A stretch of DNA of 64,000 nucleotides, taken from the NCBI RefSeq assembly GCF_003290025.1, contig NZ_QNHG01000004.1, positions 593,595 to 657,594 on the forward strand. The letters run 5' to 3'. Below the pieces are notes generated by a model, which saw only the letters and a list, made by a program, of their open reading frames with translations, was not told the origin of the DNA and ran no database searches. The position numbers and the translations under genes are program-made. This DNA comes from Pseudogemmobacter bohemicus (lineage in GTDB: Bacteria > Pseudomonadota > Alphaproteobacteria > Rhodobacterales > Rhodobacteraceae). Positions 37,601 through 43,562 of this stretch are shown here, piece after piece. How positions within the stretch are numbered: position 1 is the stretch's first letter; the number at the start of each line of letters is the position of its first letter.

Positions 37601-38991
37601 GCTGTTTCCGGGATTTTCTTGATGATGAGGATCTTCTTCAGATCATCGGGAAATTTGTGAATGACGATGAAAGCAGCTGGCCCGGCGACGTCCCCCAATA
37701 TGACAGCTGCGCGATTTATGCCAGCAATGTGGTGATCAGTGGTGTCCATTCGACCTCGGCCGGGCCTCAAAGAAATTCCATAATTTTCAACCCAACAGAT
37801 TACATGAGCGAGGAGCCGATTTCCGACCCATATCATGTAAGTGCTTTCTTCGGCCTGCAATCGCCTGTCGTTGTCTGGTGGATTAATCTTTTCAATGAAA
37901 AGGACGAAATATTCGACGCCGATCTGCGCAGCATCCGCCACATCGCCATCGACAGCGCGACGGGTCAGGAGCGATTGATGACCGAGCGGGTCATGAGCGG
38001 CGAGATCCTGTCTATGGCCGCGATCGACTATTCGAACCTCGCGGTGCTGGTGTCATCGCCCCATGGCGGCGCGGGCGGCGACAATGCCCATCTTGTGATG
38101 ATCAGTGCGCCGCTTGATCAAGGCAATCACTTCGTCGATTCCGATGCCGAGCCAGCGCAATTCGCCGATGATCCCTACGAAATGAAATGGGAGGACTATC
38201 CACAGCTCTGGCCCAGAGTCCGTCTGATCGAGATCGGTGACCGTGAAACGGTCAGGGCGGCAAACGAGGTGACCGTCACGGTTTCAGCGATGAGCGAAAC
38301 CCGCACCGAGCTTACTCTGGACGGTGGCATATATGCGCAGCCTCTGGTTCTCTCACTGCCGCTCAATGCGGTCGATGCGGAAATTGTCGTGGATACAGCC
38401 ACCGGACGGGTCCTGTGGTCCAGAGACAGGGAAATCATCCTGACCGCGCCGGACGGATCGACCCTGCCCCCAATTCTGCTTTCCAGCCGCGCGACCAGCG
38501 TTTCCTTTGCCAGTGGCGGATCGGGCTTGCTGGTCACCGATGTCAGCCCGACAATCTGGCAATGGGATTTTATCGACGGCGAATGGCGCCGGAGCGCCAG
38601 GGCAGCCATGAACGGCTCGGTCGTTTTTGCCGAGGATGATGGTCGCGGAGAGCTTGCGATTGTCTGGCTTCTGATCGGTTCTGGCGACAAGGAAGTCTGG
38701 CTTGTCGATCTGGCGAATGGCATTCCGATCCGGAAGCTTGGCCAGAACGAGATGAAATCCGAGGGATGGCCCAGCTCCGATATCAAGGCGTGGTTCAGCG
38801 CCCCGGACCGGGTGGATATCGCGTTCGGCATCAGGATCATCATGCGCTACCCGATCCCGGTCTTCGGGGATTATCCCGATATGGCACAAAAGGCGCTGCG
38901 GCCTGAATGCCGGGTGGCGGACGGGAACTGGAAAGGCTCCCCCTGCTGGCCCTATCCGACTGGTGAAAGGGTGAAGGAAACCGGGGGCTGA
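34627..38991 (+). CDS. Lon-type peptidase domain fused to STAND NTPase with membrane helix and long C-terminal domain
   Basis: A 1454-residue multidomain protein. Residues ~60-200 resemble the Lon (S16) protease domain: the catalytic-serine motif DDGPSWQLGVYLAHA (Ser80) is followed ~50-60 residues later by VTGAIHPIGMVVGKVGHVAA with candidate dyad lysines 132 and 139, then FVIVPQANLVDIP as in Lon. Residues ~225-640 are an nSTAND1-type NTPase: IFFGRERDRAAIL, Walker A GRSGVGKSS, Walker B LLLVLDQLEQAL. A hydrophobic helix WTAAAAVMLAVIGALSLDLL lies at ~694-713. The remaining ~740 residues are beta-rich, perhaps a degenerate propeller, and would be periplasmic if the helix spans the membrane. STAND proteins are signal-triggered switches. 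No neighbour explains its signal or substrate. The 276 bp before it hold no gene. Confidence 0.8.
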   Translation: MSRMLTQLMIPTSSDHAIVLGLDEDPHAPEACVMGEGFERMPISTTYNNFVRRPAGVIERDFGGRFYILRVSGRIDDGPSWQLGVYLAHAHLAQSSLWTQKPPGPGDGEDVAPGRLAVVTGAIHPIGMVVGKVGHVAAKIAHALPGLRAARAAGQDAFVIVPQANLVDIPAESAAELAELGVALHGVATVSEAVSILGMSALAAPGATADKSAGISGGPSAGWQGSPWPGLSAYQPGQRTIFFGRERDRAAILERLARLEARSIGGRRRGFLVVHGRSGVGKSSLVLAGVAGDIIRPGMEGAAPWVLLAESFDGRQGEDLVPDLCRMITAALTADGAEDLADATALARDPARIAGMLDKAGKGNLLLVLDQLEQALSGLSHKAATDFATLLDGMGATGRLRVLATLRSNQIELLGMVPELADLFPDERLYRLGPPDLSDLTRMIAAPAALAGLRFVTPPGEAALPERLAAEALDSPDSLPLLQLTLTRLYGYARNGEIHAAEYDLMGGLAGAAASWADEATGYLESAGVEPQAIDRLLSELVRIDPENGQTLARSPRLPALRDDSSAAEQLRHRIARHLIEMRLLADSEGGSDGEGRLRLAHEALIRTWPRLEGIVSRLRAELQLRDEIEAEAEAWQRKGRSRDLLRRGRLQITAAQQLAQSGLIPLSDGAGAYIHAARQLRRRNGVLKWTAAAAVMLAVIGALSLDLLRRAQIARSEVHLAETREASARDLARSLAVSQAVTLSDAGRPDEALVLLLDAAGGPDAARAAPQLRASFERVLQRARTETRFEMPENVRALLLDQEMWLHDPESGQLWRVADAQGPVPVARLPGRAQAIGRIDGFAGVVLTLLTDSEITFEGVADDGTMRTLARVQLAEIYGSQGSRGQSDIPDGTGRELWVQMLRDGTAVVRTTQLSQLGDFGFLLVNLVTGEQVISRMSGSVELHVDAQMKPYLSIRRYDDDPGLALTSWLEVREFDENTEFNAYLEGRLRGCFRDFLDDEDLLQIIGKFVNDDESSWPGDVPQYDSCAIYASNVVISGVHSTSAGPQRNSIIFNPTDYMSEEPISDPYHVSAFFGLQSPVVVWWINLFNEKDEIFDADLRSIRHIAIDSATGQERLMTERVMSGEILSMAAIDYSNLAVLVSSPHGGAGGDNAHLVMISAPLDQGNHFVDSDAEPAQFADDPYEMKWEDYPQLWPRVRLIEIGDRETVRAANEVTVTVSAMSETRTELTLDGGIYAQPLVLSLPLNAVDAEIVVDTATGRVLWSRDREIILTAPDGSTLPPILLSSRATSVSFASGGSGLLVTDVSPTIWQWDFIDGEWRRSARAAMNGSVVFAEDDGRGELAIVWLLIGSGDKEVWLVDLANGIPIRKLGQNEMKSEGWPSSDIKAWFSAPDRVDIAFGIRIIMRYPIPVFGDYPDMAQKALRPECRVADGNWKGSPCWPYPTGERVKETGG

Positions 38992-39029
38992 TGCCCCGCC
39001 TGAGCTGGCGTTACCGCTGATATTTTGCT

Positions 39030-39066
39030 GGGCATCCGCGTTTTCCGGATGCCCATATTTTTTCTT
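39030..39066 (+). terminator. intrinsic terminator of the STAND gene
   Basis: A 9-bp stem, GGGCATCCG and CGGATGCCC with a CGTTTTC loop, is followed by ATATTTTTTCTTAATT. It is 39 bp after the STAND stop and is a strong rho-independent terminator. The following ~65 bp is AT-rich and leads into the promoter element at 39131. Confidence 0.85.
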
Positions 39067-39130
39067 AATTATCTGTATTTAAAAGTATATTTATGGACAG
39101 GGATTTTTTCTGAATTTTTCCCGCCCTGCC

Positions 39131-39164
39131 ACGGGGAATTTTCCCCCGACCCCTCCGCTGAACA
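39131..39164 (+). promoter_or_regulatory. shared ~33-bp promoter element, copy 3
   Basis: ACGGGGAATTTTCCCCCGAC then CCCTCCGCTGAACA, ending 44 bp before the curlin-like ATG at 39208. The core GGGGAATTTTCC and the GACCCCTC block agree with copies 2 and 4, and the spacing between the two blocks is the same. Confidence 0.65.
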
Positions 39165-39207
39165 TGAGTGTCGGAAGGCATGAAGCCTCCCAAACGCGGA
39201 GAAAACC

Positions 39208-39579
39208 ATGAAACGCCTTTATGAACTTACGGCCCCGGTGCTGCTTATGACCGCTCTCTTCGGCGGTGCGGCCAGCGCGGGGAACTCGGTGCGGCTCGAC
39301 CGCCAGGGCAATGGCGGCGACGTCACGGTCTGGCAGGAAAACGGTGGCGACACCACCATTGGCAGCTATGGCGACGATCAATGGCTTGATGTCGATCTGG
39401 TCGGAACCGGCGACTTCGGAGTGCTCGCGCTTGGTGACGGGGTCACCGGCAAGGTGATCGGTCGCGGCAGCGACGGTGCGCTCATCGTGATGGGCATGTG
39501 CCCCGAAGGAATGCGCAACGAAACGGTCCTGGCGGGGCCGCGCAGCTCCGGGCTGAGGATCCCGCGCTGCGTCTGGTAA
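39208..39579 (+). CDS. curlin-like repeat protein
   Basis: A 123-residue exported protein. After the signal peptide (APVLLMTALFGGAASA) come short repeats of the curlin type, with alternating Asn/Gln/Gly and hydrophobic residues: SVRLDRQGNGGDVTVWQENG, then TTIGSYGDDQWLDVDLVGTG, then FGVLALGDG. These resemble the 20-residue beta-strand-turn-strand repeats of CsgA/CsgB, though only about three are visible and the last 40 residues (including two Cys) are not repetitive. It may be a nucleator- or minor-curlin-like subunit. It is followed after 23 bp by a CsgH-like lipoprotein gene in the same operon. Confidence 0.65.
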   Translation: MKRLYELTAPVLLMTALFGGAASAGNSVRLDRQGNGGDVTVWQENGGDTTIGSYGDDQWLDVDLVGTGDFGVLALGDGVTGKVIGRGSDGALIVMGMCPEGMRNETVLAGPRSSGLRIPRCVW

Positions 39580-39602
39580 GAGGAATGAAAGGAGCTAAAC
39601 CA

Positions 39603-39983
39603 ATGTCTGCCACCACGATTATCGCCGTGATCAGCTGCCTCCTGACCGGTTGCGCCGAGAGCAAAGCACCCACCCCGCCGAGCGAGGCCGCCGAGGCCCG
39701 GATCAGCCCCATCAGCTGCGCGCTTGAACTGCGCCCGGCTGGCGGCTCCCAGGCTTTCGTGGCCCGGGTCAGCAGCAATGGCCCCGAAGGGCTGGTGGGC
39801 AAGGCCAGCCTGACCGTTCGCAGCCCCGGGATCGAGGTTGACGACCGCCGCCGGATCTCGGTCACGGCGCATGGCGAAGAAGAAGTGCAGTTCTCGCCGC
39901 TGCCGCTGACGAATGCCAGGCTGCAAGCCAGCCTGACCATCGAAGGCAGCAATGGCGAGATCCGCTGCGAAACCGGCCTCTGA
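39603..39983 (+). CDS. CsgH-like lipoprotein
   Basis: A 126-residue protein with a lipoprotein signal and lipobox (VISCLLTGC, Cys17), predicted to be lipid-anchored in the periplasm. The mature part is a beta-sandwich-like sequence with two cysteines: PISCALELRPAGGSQAFVAR, GLVGKASLTVRSPGIEVDD, LTIEGSNGEIRCETGL. The layout matches CsgH-like proteins, as for the protein at 32899, making two such proteins in the island. AAAGGAG precedes the ATG. The upstream gene encodes a curlin-like protein, its probable client. Confidence 0.6.
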   Translation: MSATTIIAVISCLLTGCAESKAPTPPSEAAEARISPISCALELRPAGGSQAFVARVSSNGPEGLVGKASLTVRSPGIEVDDRRRISVTAHGEEEVQFSPLPLTNARLQASLTIEGSNGEIRCETGL

Positions 39984-40185
39984 TTTCAGGCCTCCTGCCT
40001 ATGGCCGTCATGCCTGGACCCGGACAGAGGGGCCCGCAATCCCCAGACTGACTGATCCGGGCCGGACATCTGCAAGCCGGAACCGGCCCGGCCCACCACC
40101 ACACCTTTTCTGAAACCAGCTCTGCCCCCTGAAACACTTCCTGCACGAGGCGAGAGGCCCGGCAGGCAACCAAAGGACCTGACCC

Positions 40186-40602
40186 ATGAAACCCTTCAAA
40201 ACCCTTGCTGTCGTCACCGGCTTTGTCCTGGCTGCTGGTCAGGCCTCCGCCTGCACCGTCTATGTCGGCAAAGTGCTCGGCAATGGCAACTTCGTCGATG
40301 TGGATGTGAGCGGCTGCTCGCAGACCAGCAACTTCCTGGCCGGCGAACGGACCTTCGGTGAGATCATCAACCGTGCCGGCCGTCTGGTGAACTACTTCCG
40401 CAGCAATGACGGCGTCTACAAGATTAACAATGACGGCGACAATCAGGCCTCCATCGTGGTCCATGGCCGCCGCCAGACCACGCTTGTCAGCACGGTGGGT
40501 GATTACAACGATACCATCATCAACCAGGGCGGGCGCGGTGGCTCGACGGCCGATATCCGGACCGAGGGCACCGGGAACAGGACCAGCGTAACCATCCGCT
40601 GA
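40186..40602 (+). CDS. curlin-like repeat protein
   Basis: A 138-residue exported protein with signal peptide (VVTGFVLAAGQASA). The C-terminal half consists of curlin-type repeats: NNDGDNQASIVVHGRRQTTL, STVGDYNDTIINQGGRGG, DIRTEGTGNRTSVTIR, with the Gly-x-x-Asn spacing of CsgA/CsgB. The N-terminal half contains two cysteines (ACTVYVGKVL, VSGCSQTSNF) and one more degenerate repeat. AAGGA precedes the ATG. The 202 bp before it have no convincing copy of the shared promoter element. A strong terminator follows. Confidence 0.7.
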   Translation: MKPFKTLAVVTGFVLAAGQASACTVYVGKVLGNGNFVDVDVSGCSQTSNFLAGERTFGEIINRAGRLVNYFRSNDGVYKINNDGDNQASIVVHGRRQTTLVSTVGDYNDTIINQGGRGGSTADIRTEGTGNRTSVTIR

Positions 40603-40656
40603 CCGCCGGAACGGCCTTCATCATCTGAACGGGAGTTCATCACAAAACACATCGGC

Positions 40657-40684
40657 AAACCGTCCCTTCGGGGGCGGTTTTGTC
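40657..40684 (+). terminator. intrinsic terminator after the curlin-like gene
   Basis: AAACCGTCCC, a TTCG loop and GGGGGCGGTTTT make a 10-bp stem with one G-U pair, ending in a short U-run (TTTTGTC). The A-tract on the left makes it potentially bidirectional. Confidence 0.75.
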
Positions 40685-40775
40685 ATTTCCGCAACAAGGG
40701 GATGGGGTGCATGGAAGGCCTTCCCACAGGGGGTGCGATATCGCTAGGCTGCACAGGCAGCAGCAGGAGTGCAGA

Positions 40776-42545
40776 ATGGCTGGCATGCCGGATATGTCGC
40801 AAGAGGCGCAGATCGCAATCGGGCTGACCGCCGAGCGGATCATCGACGGTCAGGGCCAGGCCTGGTTTCCCTATCGCCATCCGAAGGACAGCCGGATCAG
40901 CCTGCGGGCGGTGCTATCGGCGCTGTTCCTGGGGCGCAATCGCAAGCTGCATGGGGTGATCGCGCAGAGCGTGCGGCTGGCCGCGCTGATGGACCGGGCC
41001 GATGCCAGAGGCTATGTCGGATTCCTCTATTCCCGGCTGCGGGATCTGCGCGGGGCCGCGTTCCGCCGGGCGCTGCATGAGCCGCTGATGCGCGGGCGGC
41101 TGGCGGATCTCGTGACGGCGGATGCCGATGCCATCCACTTCACCGACGGCCGGATGAATGCGGGTGAGCGGTCTTTCGGCCTCGGCTATGGCCAGATGCC
41201 GATGGCGGCGGCAGTGCTCGATGTGATCCATAATATGCTCGGCTATGTCGAGGTGGCCGAGCTGCTTGCGCCGGTGCTGCGTGGCGGCACCGGGACGGCC
41301 GATGCGGTTGCGGCGGCGCTGTCGGCTGCGACCAATGCCTGGCTTGAACCCCGGCTGGAGCGCGATCACCTGATGCGCAAGGCGCGCGTGCTGCGCTCCT
41401 ATCTGAAATGGGCGGAATGCGGCGGCAGCACCGGGATCGACAGCGACAGGGTGCTCGCCTTCTGGCTCGATCTCGGCTCGCGTATCGGCGGGGCGGCCGG
41501 GGAAAACGGCGGGCCAGTGCCCGATCTCGCGCAGAAATGGCGCGGGGTGGAGGGGTTCCGGCGCTTTGGCAATTCCGCCGGCGAGGTGCTGCGCTACAAA
41601 GCGGCGCTGGCCGCTGCCGAGGCCGAGATGGAGATGTCCCGCGCTGCCTCGCTGGTCACAAGCCAGGAGGGCGAAAGCCCGACCCCCGGCGAGGTGAGCA
41701 TCGAAATGCTGGATCCCGAAGAGGCGGGGCTCTTTGCGACGGATGGTGCGGGGGTGCTTGAGACTTTGGCCAGCCCACCCGCCAATCGTCTGAAATGGCT
41801 GGGGAAAGAGCAGTTTGGCTTTCTGAACCACGGTTTCGGCAAAGCGGGCGGTGATGAGGACGGGCCTGAGGAAGAGGTCCAGGCCGCAACCCGTCAGGCC
41901 CGCCAGGCTCCGGCGCTGTTCACCGGCGGCGTGCCGCGCAGTGATTTTGCGCGCACCGTCTTTCAGGTGGGCTGCTTCCACCCGCTACAGGCCATTGCCG
42001 CCGGTCGCGGCGGCGGCGATCTGAGCGGGCGCGAGGTGGATTATCCCCAGCAGCTCCAGGAATATGAGAAGATCCTGAGCCAGCTGCGCCGGACGATGGC
42101 GGCGGCGGCCTGGATGCTTTTGCGCCATGGCGAAATATCGGGTTTCTCGCTTGCGGTGGCGCTGGATCCGTCGCTGCTGGACGAGGCGTCGGTCCATCCC
42201 GACAGCTACCGCGCGATGGACCCTCTGGCAGAGTTCGAGGCGGGAAAGGGGCCCGATGCCCTGCTGACATGGGCCCGGGACGCGCTGGATCGCCCGCGCA
42301 GCAAGCTTGGCCTGCTGCTTTACACCAATGGGTTCAGCAAGGTCGACCGCGAGGGGTTCAGCGCCGTCGATCCGCAAGACAGCTCCCAGGGCGATGCCCT
42401 GCGCGCTGCGGCGGCGGTTCTGCTGCGGCTCCATGACGGGCTTGTCGCCCTTGTTGGACGTTTCCGGCCAGAGGATCTGCAGGCGATGTTCGAGGCGGAT
42501 CTGGAGCCGGTGAGGCGGCGGCTGGCTGAGATGTACCCGTCCTGA
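40776..42545 (+). CDS. large protein of unknown function, 589 residues
   Basis: I do not recognise this protein. It is soluble, mainly helical, with no signal peptide or membrane segment. The N-terminal ~250 residues contain GLGYGQMPMAAAVLDVIHNM and an Arg-rich stretch; the middle (~300-390) is acidic and low in hydrophobics (SQEGESPTPGEVSIEMLDPE), probably a linker; the C-terminal ~190 residues are helical (YEKILSQLRRTMAAAAWMLL, LGLLLYTNGFSKVDREGF). Codon use fits the genome. AGGAGT precedes the ATG at 40776. It follows the curlin-like gene but is separated by a terminator, so it has its own promoter and need not belong to that system. Confidence 0.65.
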   Translation: MAGMPDMSQEAQIAIGLTAERIIDGQGQAWFPYRHPKDSRISLRAVLSALFLGRNRKLHGVIAQSVRLAALMDRADARGYVGFLYSRLRDLRGAAFRRALHEPLMRGRLADLVTADADAIHFTDGRMNAGERSFGLGYGQMPMAAAVLDVIHNMLGYVEVAELLAPVLRGGTGTADAVAAALSAATNAWLEPRLERDHLMRKARVLRSYLKWAECGGSTGIDSDRVLAFWLDLGSRIGGAAGENGGPVPDLAQKWRGVEGFRRFGNSAGEVLRYKAALAAAEAEMEMSRAASLVTSQEGESPTPGEVSIEMLDPEEAGLFATDGAGVLETLASPPANRLKWLGKEQFGFLNHGFGKAGGDEDGPEEEVQAATRQARQAPALFTGGVPRSDFARTVFQVGCFHPLQAIAAGRGGGDLSGREVDYPQQLQEYEKILSQLRRTMAAAAWMLLRHGEISGFSLAVALDPSLLDEASVHPDSYRAMDPLAEFEAGKGPDALLTWARDALDRPRSKLGLLLYTNGFSKVDREGFSAVDPQDSSQGDALRAAAAVLLRLHDGLVALVGRFRPEDLQAMFEADLEPVRRRLAEMYPS

Positions 42546-42567
42546 CCGCCGCCTTTGGCAGAAGATC

Positions 42568-42894
42568 TTACACGGTATATCCGTGGAAGCGCCACCATTG
42601 CCCGCCCCACTGCATATCGGCATAGCAGGGCGTATAGGCTGCCGGCCGGTAGTAATAGGAGAAGGTCACGAAATCCACCGGGGCGCCAGGCAGGTAGCAG
42701 CCGACCAATTGCAGGATACCACCCGGCATGACCGGGGCCTGACCGTAGCCGGCATTCTCGTTGATGGTCACCTCCACGGTGACATTGTTGCCGTCGCCAT
42801 TCACGTCGACATCGACCGCGACTTGCGCATGGGTGGCGGCGGTGCTGGCCAGCATGACAGCGGTGGCAACCATGGAAAGGAACTTCGCTTTCAT
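42568..42894 (-). CDS. small secreted protein with a curlin-like N-terminus, 108 residues
   Basis: An exported protein with signal peptide (LSMVATAVMLASTAATHA). The start of the mature chain, VDVDVNGDGNNVTVEVTINE, has a curlin-repeat look; the rest is aromatic-rich with two cysteines (LVGCYLPGAPVDFVTFSYYY, TPCYADMQWGGQWWRFHGYT). I do not recognise the family. The ATG at 42894, preceded by GGAG, is used instead of an upstream in-frame one. Copy 4 of the shared promoter element lies 50-83 bp upstream, so it is likely co-regulated with the other secreted proteins although it is transcribed in the opposite direction. Confidence 0.65.
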   Translation of the reverse strand: MKAKFLSMVATAVMLASTAATHAQVAVDVDVNGDGNNVTVEVTINENAGYGQAPVMPGGILQLVGCYLPGAPVDFVTFSYYYRPAAYTPCYADMQWGGQWWRFHGYTV

Positions 42895-42943
42895 TTGTTT
42901 CTCCGGTTCTGGTTTGGTCGCCGCTATCGGCACCCTTCCCAGA

Positions 42944-42977
42944 CACCCAGAGGGGGGATCTGCGGAAAATTCCCCGG
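42944..42977 (-). promoter_or_regulatory. shared ~33-bp promoter element, copy 4
   Basis: On the minus strand CCGGGGAATTTTCCGCAGAT then CCCCCCTCTGGGTG, ending 50 bp before the ATG at 42894. It combines the GGGGAATTTTCC core of copy 3 with the CCGCAGA-C4 and CTCTGGG blocks of copy 2. Confidence 0.65.
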
Positions 42978-43029
42978 GTGTGGCGAATATTTCCGACTGC
43001 CGGAAACGGCGGCCAGGGGAACCGCCCTA

Positions 43030-43276
43030 TGCCCTTGGTGACCGGATGATGAGCCGGGGCATCGGGATCACGCGCAATCACCCCGGCATCGGCGCCACTC
43101 ACTCCAGCGCGATCCGGCTCGATAAGGCCGTTGAGCTGTTGCGCCCAGACGCGCCTGCCCATCGGCCATGTTGCCTGTGCCGCAGGCTGTTCCAGCCAGT
43201 CGAATTTTGCCCGCGCCTTTCAGCGCCGCTTTGACGTCAACCCGAGCGCGAGGCGGAATGTGGACATTGTAGCCAG
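43030..43276 (+). pseudogene. decayed AraC-family regulator (C-terminal helix-turn-helix)
   Basis: IRLDKAVELLRPDAP in one frame and IGHVACAAGCSSQSNFARAF then QRRFDVNPSARRNV in the next frame reproduce the end of an AraC/GlxA-type DNA-binding domain, split by a frameshift near 43165. The N-terminal domain is missing. The remaining ~290 bp up to the reductase gene contain nothing I recognise. This relic marks the right edge of the curlin-like island. Confidence 0.7.
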
Positions 43277-43562
43277 GTAACGGTGACAGGCCTACGAAAG
43301 GGAACCGGAACAAGTGCTGCGGCACAGAAGCAACGAGCCGCCCCTCGGGGCGGACCTGACTGTAATCTTGCGGCGGTTCGCCCAAGCGGCCGCTCGCACG
43401 ACGCTGCGGCTGCAAGGCGCACCGCCTTCAGGCCACTTTTCGTACATCGTAAAGCTCGAATGCTGATGCGGCCCGGGGCGCTGCCGGTCGCCTGTCAGGC
43501 TATGCAAGCTATTCGACAGCAGGTTGCTTTTGATGCATGGCTGGTGCCGGAGTATTGGTGCC

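Noticed and set aside
39984..40185. A possible fifth copy of the shared promoter element before the 40186 curlin-like gene
   Set aside because: Only scattered bases agree in either orientation, not enough to call the element.
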